Shown: positions 32,655-40,884 of the stretch, in pieces
How the letters are laid out: every line of letters begins with the position of its first letter
How positions within the stretch are numbered: position 1 is the stretch's first letter
NCBI RefSeq assembly: GCF_023169945.1
Contig: NZ_AP025591.1
Span: 1,820,501 to 1,884,500, forward strand
Reading direction: 5' to 3'
DNA: 64,000 bases
From: Anaeromyxobacter oryzae
GTDB lineage: Bacteria > Myxococcota > Myxococcia > Myxococcales > Anaeromyxobacteraceae
Made by a program: the position numbers and the translations under genes
Notes under the pieces: model-generated
Database searches by the model: none
The model's input: only the letters and a program-made list of their open reading frames with translations
Told to the model about the DNA's origin: nothing

Positions 32655-33695
32655 ATGCAGGATCCCCAGACGGAAGCCCGCGTCCGCGCGGCGGTCGCGC
32701 GCGCCACCGGCGCCGAGGTCTCCGCCGCGCCGGTGAGGCGCCTCGCCGGGCACGCCTCGCTCCGGAGCTACTGGCGCGTCGGGACGTTCCCCGCCTCGCA
32801 CGTCGTGATGGTGCTGCCGCCCGACGCGAAGCCCGAGGAGGTGACGAAGGGGGGAGCGCCGGCGGCGAACCCGTTCGTCGACGTCCAGCGGTACCTGGCC
32901 GGCCTCGAGGTGCGGGTCCCCGCGATCCACGCGTTCCACGAGCCCGAGGGCCTCATGGTCCTCGAGGACCTCGGCGACGACATGCTCGAGACGCGGCTCC
33001 TCGCCGGCGACCCGAAGGGGCCGCTGTACGAGCGCGCCATCGATCAGCTCGCGCGCCTCCGCGCCGCCGCCGAGGCGCGCCCGGGGGGCTCCGTCGCGTT
33101 CACCCGCAGCTTCGACGCCGAGCTCTACCGGTGGGAGCTCGACCACTTCGTGGAGTGGGGGCTCGAGGCGTGGAAGGGCGCGCGCCTCTCGCCGGAGGAG
33201 AAGGACGTCGTCGACCGGGAGTTCGACCGGATCGCGGCGGCGCTCGCCGCCGAGCCGAAGGGGTTCACCCACCGCGACTACCAGTCGCGCAACCTCATGG
33301 TGCTTCCGTCCGGCGAGCAGGCCGTGATCGACTTCCAGGACGCGCTCCTCGGACCGCGGCAGTACGACCTCGTGGCGCTGCTCCGCGACAGCTACGTCGA
33401 GCTCGAGCCCGCGTTCGTCGACGCGATGCTGCGCCGCTATCTCGAGCAGCTCGCGCGCGCGGGCGGCCCGCGCCTCGACGTCGCGGCCTTCCGCCAGACC
33501 TTCGACCTCCTCACCGTCCAGCGGAAGCTCAAGGACGCGGGCCGGTTCGTCTTCATCGATCGCGTGAAGAAGAACCCCGGGTTCCTCGTGTCGATCCCCG
33601 CGTCCCTGCGGTACGTGAGGGACGCGTTCGCGCGCCGCCCGGACCTCGAGGAGCTCCGGCGGATCCTGGCGCGGCACGTCCCCGAGCTCTCCTGA
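32655..33695 (+). CDS. AmgK-like aminosugar phosphotransferase
   Basis: The 346-residue protein is of the aminoglycoside phosphotransferase fold. It has VLEDLGDDMLETRL, the catalytic THRDYQSRNLMV and the metal-binding VIDFQDALLGPRQYDLVALLRDSYVEL. This combination is typical of AmgK, the anomeric N-acetylmuramate/N-acetylglucosamine kinase of cell-wall recycling. AmgK normally sits beside murU; here the nearest MurU-like nucleotidyltransferase is at 16782, not adjacent. A GAGG-type ribosome site is nine bases upstream. Substrate should be treated as a prediction. Confidence 0.82.
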   Translation: MQDPQTEARVRAAVARATGAEVSAAPVRRLAGHASLRSYWRVGTFPASHVVMVLPPDAKPEEVTKGGAPAANPFVDVQRYLAGLEVRVPAIHAFHEPEGLMVLEDLGDDMLETRLLAGDPKGPLYERAIDQLARLRAAAEARPGGSVAFTRSFDAELYRWELDHFVEWGLEAWKGARLSPEEKDVVDREFDRIAAALAAEPKGFTHRDYQSRNLMVLPSGEQAVIDFQDALLGPRQYDLVALLRDSYVELEPAFVDAMLRRYLEQLARAGGPRLDVAAFRQTFDLLTVQRKLKDAGRFVFIDRVKKNPGFLVSIPASLRYVRDAFARRPDLEELRRILARHVPELS

Positions 33696-34009
33696 CCGCC
33701 GGCGCGGCCTTCGCGCCGGGCCGGCCCGCCCGGCCCGCGCCGTGCCTCCGGGACCGACCGGGCGCCCGCCGGGCGCAGGATGCGCTGAGCCTCCAGACGA
33801 CCCTGGGTCCGGGTGGCCCGGCCGACTCGCAGAAATCGCGGGCGTTCTCTATTGGTGAAAGTCCGCGTCGCGCCGCCCGATAGTTGCCGATACAACTGTT
33901 GCGAAGTGTGAAGCCTCCCTTTTTTGCGCGGCGGGCGGATTGCAGACCGGCTCCGCGGGAGCCACGGCCGCGATGCCGTGGAGCGGCATTCCGCCGCAGG
34001 AGGGGTCGC
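33696..34009. other. 314-base spacer before the first chemoreceptor
   Basis: The first part holds a GC-rich palindrome after the kinase stop (CCGGCGCG with CGCGCCGG, 33699-33719, no T-tract). The second half is AT-richer and contains the FliA-like promoter (33857-33883), a short AGTTG/CAACT inverted repeat (33882-33897) and a CCCTTTTTT run near 33918. AGGAGGGG precedes the GTG start at 34010. No coding sequence is visible. Confidence 0.6.
33857..33883 (+). promoter_or_regulatory. FliA (sigma-28)-like promoter for the first chemoreceptor
   Basis: GAAAGTCC (33857-33864), 11 bases, then CCCGATAG (33876-33883). The sigma-28 consensus is TAAAGTTT-N11-GCCGATAA; matches are five of eight and six of eight, with exact spacing. 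Sigma-28 commonly drives chemoreceptor genes. Confidence 0.5.
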
Positions 34010-35674
34010 GTGGGGAACCTGTCCATCGGAGTCCGCCTCACCGCCGGATTCGCAGCGCTGTGCACGTTCCTGCTCGGGCTCGGGTGGCTCGGCATGGATC
34101 GCATGGGAGAGATGAACGCCAGCCTGCAGGTGATCACGCAGGACCTCCTCGCGCGGACCGAGGAGGCGCAGAAGGCGGCCGACGCCGCCATGGAGGTGTC
34201 GATCCTCACGCACGAGCAGCTCCTCGCGGCGGATCCCCGCGAGATCCGCGAGCTCGTCACCGCCATCGACGCGCAGCGCAAACAGGCGACGGACGCCGTC
34301 CAGGCGCTGCAGCGGCGGCAGCTCGACGCGAGGTCCTCGGAGATGCTGCAGGAGGCCATCCGGGACCGCGCGCGGTACGGCGACCTCCGTGCCCGGCTCG
34401 ACGCGTTCCTCTCGGCCGGCGATCACGAGGCGGCGCTCCAGCTCATGCGCGCGGAGGTCGCGCCGATGCTCGCGCGGCTCGACGCGGAGTGGGGCGCCTT
34501 CACGGATCACCAGCGACAGCTCGTGAACGACGCCGCGCGCAGCCAGGCGGAGAGCTACACGTCGGCACGCCGGGTCTCGATGGCCTTGATCGTCGCCGCG
34601 CTCGTCCTCGCCGTCGCCGTCTCCATCTACGTGACCCGCTCCATGACGGTGCCGGTGGCGAGCGCGGTCGCGGCGGCGGACCGGATCGCCCGCGGGGACC
34701 TGCGGGACTCGGTCGAGGTGACGAGCCGGGACGAGATCGGGAAGCTCCAGGCGGCGATGCGGGCGATGGCCGACAAGCTCGCGGAGGTCATCGGCGAGGT
34801 GCGCGGCGGCGCGGAGGCGCTCACCGGCGCCTCCCAGCAGGTGTCGGCGACGGCGCAGGCCCTCTCCCAGGGGACCGGCGAGCAGGCGGCCAGCGTCGAG
34901 GAGACGACGTCCTCCCTCGAGGAGATGAGCGCCTCGATCACCCAGAACGCCGAGAGCTCGCGCCAGACCGAGGCGATGGCGCAGGACAGCGCCCGCAACG
35001 CCGAGGAGAGCGGGAAGAGCGTGGCCGAGACGGTCGCCGCCATGAAGGCCATCGCCGACAAGATCGGGATCATCGAGGAGGTCGCGTACCAGACGAACCT
35101 CCTCGCGCTGAACGCGGCCATCGAGGCGGCCCGCGCGGGCGAGCACGGCAAGGGCTTCGCGGTGGTCGCCGCCGAGGTGAGGAAGCTCGCCGAGCGCGCG
35201 CAGAAGGCCGCGAAGGAGATCGGCTCGCTCGCGGGCTCGTCCGTCGACGTGGCGGAGCGGAGCGGCAAGCTCATCGTCGAGCTGGTGCCGGCCATCCGGA
35301 AGACCGCGGACCTGGTGCAGGAGGTGGCGGCCGCGTCGCAGGAGCAGTCGGCGGGCGTCGGGCAGGTCTCGAAGGCGATGGGGGTGGTCGACCAGGTGAC
35401 GCAGCGGAACGCGTCCGCCGCCGAGGAGCTGTCCTCCACCGCGGAGGAGATGTCCTCGCAGGCCGAGGCGCTCCAGCAGCTCGTCGCCTTCTTCCAGGTC
35501 CGGGAGGTGCACGCGCCGCACCGGATCGCCGTGCCGCACCTGCCCGCCCCGCCGCCGGCCGCGCTCACCGCGGCGCTCGCCCGCCCCGCGGCGCCCACGC
35601 GGCACACCGTGCTGCCGCCACCCCCGCCGCACCGGAACGGCACGTCCGGCGATCACGGCTTCAGGCGGTTCTAG
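34010..35674 (+). CDS. Methyl-accepting chemotaxis protein (tandem copy 1)
   Basis: A 554-residue inner-membrane receptor. TM1 is at about 6-26. A periplasmic four-helix-bundle-like sensor extends to about 180. TM2 ([19 protein letters not shown]), a HAMP domain and the cytoplasmic MCP signalling hairpin follow, with the tip [20 protein letters not shown] that binds CheA/CheW. The tail is a Pro/Ala-rich linker ending GFRRF. The start is GTG at 34010, with AGGAGG six bases upstream, because the product then aligns with copy 2 ([12 protein letters not shown] against [12 protein letters not shown]). Ligand is unknown. The second half is nearly identical to the gene at 35915. Confidence 0.93.
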   Translation: MGNLSIGVRLTAGFAALCTFLLGLGWLGMDRMGEMNASLQVITQDLLARTEEAQKAADAAMEVSILTHEQLLAADPREIRELVTAIDAQRKQATDAVQALQRRQLDARSSEMLQEAIRDRARYGDLRARLDAFLSAGDHEAALQLMRAEVAPMLARLDAEWGAFTDHQRQLVNDAARSQAESYTSARRVSMALIVAALVLAVAVSIYVTRSMTVPVASAVAAADRIARGDLRDSVEVTSRDEIGKLQAAMRAMADKLAEVIGEVRGGAEALTGASQQVSATAQALSQGTGEQAASVEETTSSLEEMSASITQNAESSRQTEAMAQDSARNAEESGKSVAETVAAMKAIADKIGIIEEVAYQTNLLALNAAIEAARAGEHGKGFAVVAAEVRKLAERAQKAAKEIGSLAGSSVDVAERSGKLIVELVPAIRKTADLVQEVAAASQEQSAGVGQVSKAMGVVDQVTQRNASAAEELSSTAEEMSSQAEALQQLVAFFQVREVHAPHRIAVPHLPAPPPAALTAALARPAAPTRHTVLPPPPPHRNGTSGDHGFRRF

Positions 35675-35781
35675 CCCCCGGGCCGCCCGCCCCAAACGGG
35701 GCACGGGTCTGCGGCCGCCCCGGGTGACCGCCCACTCGCACCCGGAGTAGAGCCGCACGCTCGCAGCTCGAGGACCGGGGG

Positions 35782-35827
35782 GCGCGCACCCGCCGGAGCT
35801 TTCTCGGGGAATGCTCCGGGTGCGCGC
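35782..35827 (+). repeat. Large imperfect hairpin between the two chemoreceptor genes
   Basis: The arm 35813-35827 pairs with 35782-35799 over 15 base pairs, with a 3-base bulge in the left arm; the loop is 13 bases. It lies 88 bases before the second chemoreceptor start. It is not followed by a T-tract, so it could act as a processing site, a Rho-dependent stop or a leader structure. Confidence 0.5.
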
Positions 35828-35914
35828 ATCCGCGCATCCCTGGCGCCCCGGTTGCACGAGGCGCCGCGCGCTCGCGCCGGCGCGTCGCTGGCGGAGCGCC
35901 GGAGCGTCCAGCAC

Positions 35915-37582
35915 ATGAAGAACCTCGGGATCCGCGTCCGCCTCGCGGCCGCCTTCGGCCTGCTCCTCGTGTTCCTCGCCGGCACCGGCCTGCTCGGGCT
36001 CGGACGTCTCTCCGAGCTGAACGGGATCGTCGACGAGCTCGCGCAGGTGCGCTGGGTGAAGGCGCGGAAGGCGGTCCAGGGGGCCAACTACGCGGCGCAG
36101 AACTCCCTCGCGGTGACGCGGATGTTCCTCGAGGCCGATCCCGCCGCGGTCCGGAAGCACGCGCAGATCGTCGAGGACAACCGGCGGAACGCGGCGCTCC
36201 TCGGCGAGGAGCTCGAGAAGATGGGGCTCGACGACGAGGGGAAGCGCTTGCTCGGCGAGCTCCGGCAGCTCCGGCAGCGGTACGGCGACGCCTTCGAGCG
36301 GATGCGGGCCGCGCTCGCGGTGAGCGACCGCGAGGCCGCGCTCGACGAGCTGCACGGGAAGCTCGACCCCGCGCTCATCGACGTGCAGAACACCTGGAAC
36401 ACGTTCGTCGAGCACCAGAACGCGCTCATCGACGCGGAGGTCCGCGAGAAGGACGAGGCGTACGCCTCTGCGCGCGCCGTCACGATCGCGCTCATGATCG
36501 CGGCCCTCGTCGTGGCGATCGCGGTCGCGTCCTACGTGACCCGCTCCATCACCGTGCCGGTGGCGAGCGCGGTCGCGGCGGCGGACCGGATCGCCCGCGG
36601 GGACCTGCGGGACGCCATCGCGGTGACGAGCCGGGACGAGGTCGGGAAGCTCCAGGCGGCGATGCGGGAGATGGCCGAGAAGCTCGCGGAGGTCATCGGC
36701 GAGGTGCGCGGCGGCGCCGAGGCTCTCACCGGCGCCTCGCAGCAGGTGTCGGCGACGGCGCAGGCCCTCTCCCAGGGGACCGGCGAGCAGGCCGCGAGCG
36801 TCGAGGAGACGACGTCCTCCCTCGAGGAGATGAGCGCCTCCATCACCCAGAACGCCGAGAGCTCGCGCCAGACCGAGGCGATGGCGCAGGCCAGCGCCCG
36901 CAACGCCGAGGAGAGCGGCAAGAGCGTGGCGGAGACGGTCGCCGCGATGAAGGCGATCGCAGAGAAGATCGGCATCATCGAGGAGATCGCCTACCAGACG
37001 AACCTCCTCGCCCTGAACGCGGCCATCGAGGCGGCACGCGCCGGCGAGCACGGCAAGGGCTTCGCGGTGGTCGCCACCGAGGTGAGGAAGCTCGCCGAGC
37101 GCGCGCAGAAGGCCGCTAAGGAGATCGGCTCCCTCGCGGGGTCCTCCGTCGACGTGGCGGAGCGGAGCGGCAAGCTCATCGTCGAGCTGGTGCCGGCCAT
37201 CCGGAAGACCGCGGACCTGGTGCAGGAGGTGGCGGCCGCGTCGCAGGAGCAGTCGGCGGGCGTCGGGCAGGTCTCGAAGGCGATGGGCGTCGTGGACCAG
37301 GTGACCCAGCGGAACGCATCGGCCGCCGAGGAGCTGTCCTCCACCGCGGAGGAGATGTCCTCCCAGGCGGAGGCGCTCCAGCAGCTCGTCGCCTTCTTCC
37401 AGGTCCGCGACGACGGTGGGCGGACCGTCGCCGGCCTCCCCGCTGCCCGGCGCCCGGCCGCGGCCGTCGCCGCGCCGCCGGCGCGGCTCCCCCGCGCGGC
37501 GCCGCCGGTCGAGCACCCCGTCCTGCCGCCGCCCGCGCACCGGAACGGCGCGTCCGGTGATCACGGCTTCAGGCGGTTCTAG
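35915..37582 (+). CDS. Methyl-accepting chemotaxis protein (tandem copy 2)
   Basis: A 555-residue receptor with the same architecture as the preceding gene: TM1 ([20 protein letters not shown]), four-helix-bundle-type sensor, TM2 ([16 protein letters not shown]), HAMP, and signalling hairpin with [20 protein letters not shown]. The sensor region differs strongly from copy 1, while the region from TM2 to the hairpin end is nearly identical in both DNA and protein. The tail ends HGFRRF. The ATG at 35915 has GGAG upstream at long spacing. The two receptors should share the same CheA/CheW array but sense different signals. Confidence 0.93.
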   Translation: MKNLGIRVRLAAAFGLLLVFLAGTGLLGLGRLSELNGIVDELAQVRWVKARKAVQGANYAAQNSLAVTRMFLEADPAAVRKHAQIVEDNRRNAALLGEELEKMGLDDEGKRLLGELRQLRQRYGDAFERMRAALAVSDREAALDELHGKLDPALIDVQNTWNTFVEHQNALIDAEVREKDEAYASARAVTIALMIAALVVAIAVASYVTRSITVPVASAVAAADRIARGDLRDAIAVTSRDEVGKLQAAMREMAEKLAEVIGEVRGGAEALTGASQQVSATAQALSQGTGEQAASVEETTSSLEEMSASITQNAESSRQTEAMAQASARNAEESGKSVAETVAAMKAIAEKIGIIEEIAYQTNLLALNAAIEAARAGEHGKGFAVVATEVRKLAERAQKAAKEIGSLAGSSVDVAERSGKLIVELVPAIRKTADLVQEVAAASQEQSAGVGQVSKAMGVVDQVTQRNASAAEELSSTAEEMSSQAEALQQLVAFFQVRDDGGRTVAGLPAARRPAAAVAAPPARLPRAAPPVEHPVLPPPAHRNGASGDHGFRRF

Positions 37583-37600
37583 GCGCGCCGCTCCCGACGA

Positions 37601-38863
37601 TCACGCGCGCTCGCGCGCCGCCTCCTCCGGCGGGCGGATCGCGCGGAAGCGGCGCCACAGCACCAGGTCGTAGACGATCTTGAGACCGCCCGAGACGAGG
37701 AAAGGGACGCCGGCGAGCGCCGGGCTCGCGTACAGCGGCCCGGCGGCGAGCGGCGCGAGGGCCGCGCCCACGGTCCGCGCGATGCCGGTCACGCCCGCCG
37801 CGGCGCTCCGCTCGTCGGGCTCGACGACCGCCACCGTGTAGGACTGCCGGGTCGGCACGTCCATCTGCGAGATCGAGAAGCGCAGGAAGAGCACCGCGAC
37901 CGCGAGGGGCAGCGTGGGCATGAAGGGCACGAGCGCGAGGAGCACGTTCGACGGGAGGTGCGTCGCGACCATCGTGTTCACGAGCCCGATGCGCCGCGCG
38001 ATCCAGGCGGCGGAGAGCGCGGAGAGCCCGGCGAGCACGTTGGCGCCGAAGAAGATCGCTCCGAGCCCCGCCTCGGCGACGCCGAACCTCCGGTGGAGCC
38101 AGTACGCGACGAAGCTCTGGACCACGAACCCGCCGGCGAACGCGTCGACGGAGAAGAGCGCGGACAGCTCGAGCACGGTGCGGCGCGAGCGGTGCAGCCC
38201 GAGGAACGACCGGCGGGGCGTCGCCGCGACGGCGGGCGGACGGGCGATCTCCACCGCCGGCGAGAGGCGCAGGAAGATCGCCGCGAGGCCGAGCCCGACC
38301 GCGCCGTAGCCCGCGGACACCGCCCGGTAGCTCGCGAGCGGTGCGAGGCCGGCGTGCTGCAGCCCCTCGGAGAGCGCCCCGCCGGCGAGCGACCCGACCG
38401 CCGTCGCGAGCGCACCGGTGAGCTGGTACCAGGCGAACGCCGACGTGCGCCGCTCCGCCGGCAGCTCCTGGGCGAGCGCCGCCTGCTCGATCGCCAGGAA
38501 CGGGCCGACCTCGTTGCCGGACGGGCTCATGACGCCGATCGTCGCCGCGAGGAGGAGGAGCGGGAACGAGGTCGTCGTCGAGAAGACCGCGGCCGCGAGG
38601 ACCATGAGGAGCGCGCCGGCGACCAGCGTCCGGCGCCGACCGGCGCGATCGGCGCGCGTCGTGAGCCAGAGGGAGATCGCCGTGTCGCCGAGGAGCGTCA
38701 GGGTGAGGAGCACCCCGATCTCCGCCTCGCCGAGCCCCGCCGCGGAGAGGTGGAGGACCAGGACGACCGACAGGAGCCCGTACGCGAAGAGGCGCGCCGC
38801 GCGCGTCGCGAACAGGACGGGGACGTCGCGGCGCCCGCGCCCCGGGGTCGCGGGCGCGGTCAC
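37601..38863 (-). CDS. MFS transporter (12 TM)
   Basis: The 420-residue protein has about 12 hydrophobic segments and MFS loop residues TTRADRAGRRRTLVAG after TM2. The late segment RFSISQMDVPTRQSYTVAVVEPDERSAAAGV is characteristic of some drug/metabolite exporters. No substrate can be inferred. The start is GTG, overlapping the TGA of the upstream DHA2-type gene by 4 bases (GTGA), so the two exporters are translationally coupled. It is convergent with the second chemoreceptor, 18 bases away. Confidence 0.85.
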   Translation of the reverse strand: MTAPATPGRGRRDVPVLFATRAARLFAYGLLSVVLVLHLSAAGLGEAEIGVLLTLTLLGDTAISLWLTTRADRAGRRRTLVAGALLMVLAAAVFSTTTSFPLLLLAATIGVMSPSGNEVGPFLAIEQAALAQELPAERRTSAFAWYQLTGALATAVGSLAGGALSEGLQHAGLAPLASYRAVSAGYGAVGLGLAAIFLRLSPAVEIARPPAVAATPRRSFLGLHRSRRTVLELSALFSVDAFAGGFVVQSFVAYWLHRRFGVAEAGLGAIFFGANVLAGLSALSAAWIARRIGLVNTMVATHLPSNVLLALVPFMPTLPLAVAVLFLRFSISQMDVPTRQSYTVAVVEPDERSAAAGVTGIARTVGAALAPLAAGPLYASPALAGVPFLVSGGLKIVYDLVLWRRFRAIRPPEEAARERA

Positions 38864-40368
38864 CGGACCCGCTCCGTGCGGCGCGCGCGCACGTCCGCGG
38901 CCGGAGGCGGATCCGTCACGGCGGCGGTGCCCGGACGCGCCGCCTGCGGCGCGACCGGCACGTGCGGGAAGACGATCGAGGCGCCGAGCGCGGCGAGCGC
39001 GATCGCGGCCACGGTCCAGAAGATGCGCGCCATGGCGGCCTGCAGCGCGCCCGCCAGCGCCGCGACGGCGGCCGGGTCGAGCGCGCTGCGCTCGGGCGAG
39101 AGCATCCGCTGGACGAGGTCGCGGCTCGCGCCTCCCGCCGAGAGCGCGTGCGCGAGCACGCCGCCGAGGATGCCGACCGCGAGCGTGCCGCCGATGGTCC
39201 GGAAGAACAGCGTGGACGCGGTTGCGACGCCGCGCCGGTTCCAGGCCACCGCGGACTGCACCGAGATGAGGAGCGGGGTGTTCGCGCACCCGAGGCCGAC
39301 GCCGTAGAGGAAGGTGAGCGCCTGGGGCAGCGCGAGCGGCACGCCGGGGCGCAGCAGCAGCGCGATGAGGACGCCGGCCGTCGCGGAGACGGCGAGCCCG
39401 CTCCGGATGAGCGGCCGGAACCCGGCGCGGGGGATGAGCCGGCCGGAGATGGCGCTCGCGAGAGGCCAGCCGATCGCCATCGGCGCGATGGCCGCGCCGG
39501 CGGCGGTCGGCGACGCGCCGAGGACGCTCTGCACCCAGAGCGGGACGTAGGTCACCATGGCGATCATCGCGGCGCCGACGAGCGCGCCGGTGATCGACGC
39601 GACGGCGATGATCCGATCGTGGAAGAGATCGAGCGGCACGAGCGGCTCGACCGCGCGCCGCTCGACGGCGACGAACGCCGCGAGGCCGGCCAGCGCGGCG
39701 GGCCCCGCGATCGCGCCGGCGGACGGGGAGCGCGCCGCGAGGAGCGCGGCGACGACCGTGCCCGACAGCAGGAGCGCGCCGGCCACGTCGAGGCGGTGCG
39801 GGTGGTGCTCCGGCCGCTCGTGGTACGCGATGGCCAGCACCGCGGCGCACCCCAGGCCGAACGGCACGTTGACCCAGAAGACCCACCGCCAGGACAGGTA
39901 GTGGACGATGGCGCCGCCGAGGAGCGGCCCGACCAGGCCCGCCACGCCCCAGACCGCGCCAAAGAGCCCCTGCATCCGGCCGCGCTCGCGCAGGTCGAAG
40001 AGGTCGGCGACGATCGTGAGCGTCACCGGCTGGATCGCGCCGGCGCCGAGCCCCTGCAGCGCGCGGAACGCGATGAGCGCGCCCATGCTCCGCGCGAACC
40101 CGCACGCGGCGGACCCGGTGAGGAACAGGGCGATCCCCGCCAGCATCACGGGCTTGCGGCCCTTCAGGTCCGCCAGCTTGCCGTGGATGGGCACCGTCAC
40201 CGTCGCGGTGAGCATGTACGCGGCGAAGGCCCACGCGTAGAGCGGCAGTCCGCCGAGCTCCCCGACCACGGTGGGCATGGCGGTCGAGACGACCGTCATC
40301 TCCATGGCGGCGAGGAACAGGCCGAGGAGGAGGGAGACGACCGTCAGCGGCCTGTTCGTCTGGCGCAT
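38860..40368 (-). CDS. DHA2-type (14 TM) MFS drug/metabolite exporter
   Basis: The protein is 502 residues from the ATG at 40368; an in-frame TTG 13 codons upstream is an alternative. It has about 14 membrane segments, with EMTVVSTAMPTVVGEL (the D1-like TM1 motif of drug exporters), HGKLADLKGRKPVMLAG (motif A), RALQGLGAGAIQPV and GPLLGGAIVHYLSWRWVFWVN (motif C region). This matches EmrB/QacA-like proton antiporters. No TetR-type regulator or membrane-fusion partner is nearby. It is coupled to the following MFS gene by a GTGA overlap. Confidence 0.86.
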   Translation of the reverse strand: MRQTNRPLTVVSLLLGLFLAAMEMTVVSTAMPTVVGELGGLPLYAWAFAAYMLTATVTVPIHGKLADLKGRKPVMLAGIALFLTGSAACGFARSMGALIAFRALQGLGAGAIQPVTLTIVADLFDLRERGRMQGLFGAVWGVAGLVGPLLGGAIVHYLSWRWVFWVNVPFGLGCAAVLAIAYHERPEHHPHRLDVAGALLLSGTVVAALLAARSPSAGAIAGPAALAGLAAFVAVERRAVEPLVPLDLFHDRIIAVASITGALVGAAMIAMVTYVPLWVQSVLGASPTAAGAAIAPMAIGWPLASAISGRLIPRAGFRPLIRSGLAVSATAGVLIALLLRPGVPLALPQALTFLYGVGLGCANTPLLISVQSAVAWNRRGVATASTLFFRTIGGTLAVGILGGVLAHALSAGGASRDLVQRMLSPERSALDPAAVAALAGALQAAMARIFWTVAAIALAALGASIVFPHVPVAPQAARPGTAAVTDPPPAADVRARRTERVR

Positions 40369-40473
40369 GAGGCCCGGAGGGTTAACGGGCCGAGGCGTTG
40401 GCGTCAATGAGCGAGACCGTCAGGACCTGCGACGCCAGCGGTCCCATCCCGTGCCCGTGCCCGTGCCCGTGAA

Positions 40474-40532
40474 CGTGCCCGGGTCTCTCCGTGCCCGTTA
40501 CCCGCGTCCCGTGGCCCGTGGACCCTGGCCCG
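40474..40532 (-). repeat. CACGGG-family dispersed repeat (intergenic copy)
   Basis: On the minus strand this element contains CACGGGCCACGGGACGCGGG and CGGAGAGACCCGGGCACG. It aligns over 59 bases with the sequence inside the J-domain protein gene (14977-15037). Shorter relatives are at 40780-40860, 44965-44996 and 51883-51911. Confidence 0.65.
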
Positions 40533-40563
40533 TTCCCGTATCCGTCAGGGGTCGAGGTCGGGA

Positions 40564-40767
40564 TCGCGGTCGAGGTCACGCAAGAAAGTCCTCCCTCTCC
40601 CCCCGCGCTCTAGCCTGCTGCCGCTGCCGCGCGGGGAGAGGGCCGGGGTGAGGGGGGCCGCCGGTCGCGGTCGAGGTCACGCAAGAAAGTCCTCCCTCTC
40701 CCCCCGCGCTCTAGCCTGCTGTCGCTGCCGCGCGGGGGGAGAGGGCCGGGGTGAGGGGGGCCGCCGG
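40564..40767. repeat. Two tandem 101-bp hairpin repeat units
   Basis: Unit 1 (40564-40664, 101 bases) and unit 2 (40665-40767, 103 bases) are almost identical, differing by one C/T change and two extra G bases in unit 2. A 9-base fragment of a third follows at 40768. Each unit carries an inverted repeat; in unit 2 CCCTCTCCCCCCGCG and CGCGGGGGGAGAGGG pair over 15 bp around a 22-base loop. The motif CTCACCCCGGCCCTCTCCC and its complement is of the REP-like type common between genes in GC-rich bacteria. Confidence 0.8.
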
Positions 40768-40884
40768 TCGCGGTCGGGCCACACGGGCCACGGGCCACGG
40801 GAACCGGGAGGCGGGCACGGGGTCGGTCACGGCTACGGTCACGGTCACGGGTGACGGACCCCCGATCCCGGCTACAGTCCCCCC

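Larger units (their letters stand above)
40408..40884. other. 477-base repeat-rich spacer
   Basis: The spacer between the DHA2 gene and the peptidase gene consists almost wholly of repeats: a (CCCGTG)n run at about 40449-40472, a CACGGG-family element (40474-40532), two tandem 101/103-base hairpin units (40564-40767) with a fragment of a third, and more CACGGG-like sequence (40780-40860). A possible leaderless promoter lies at its right end. An open frame reading HGHGHG across the (CCCGTG)n run is an artefact of the repeat. Confidence 0.7.

Noticed and set aside
40382..40579. Minus-strand frame encoding HGHGHGHG
   Set aside because: It translates the (CCCGTG)n run and CACGGG repeat; there is no ribosome-binding site or conserved domain.
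40564..40776. CRISPR-like array
   Set aside because: There are only two long near-identical units without unique spacers, and no cas genes; it is a tandem hairpin repeat.
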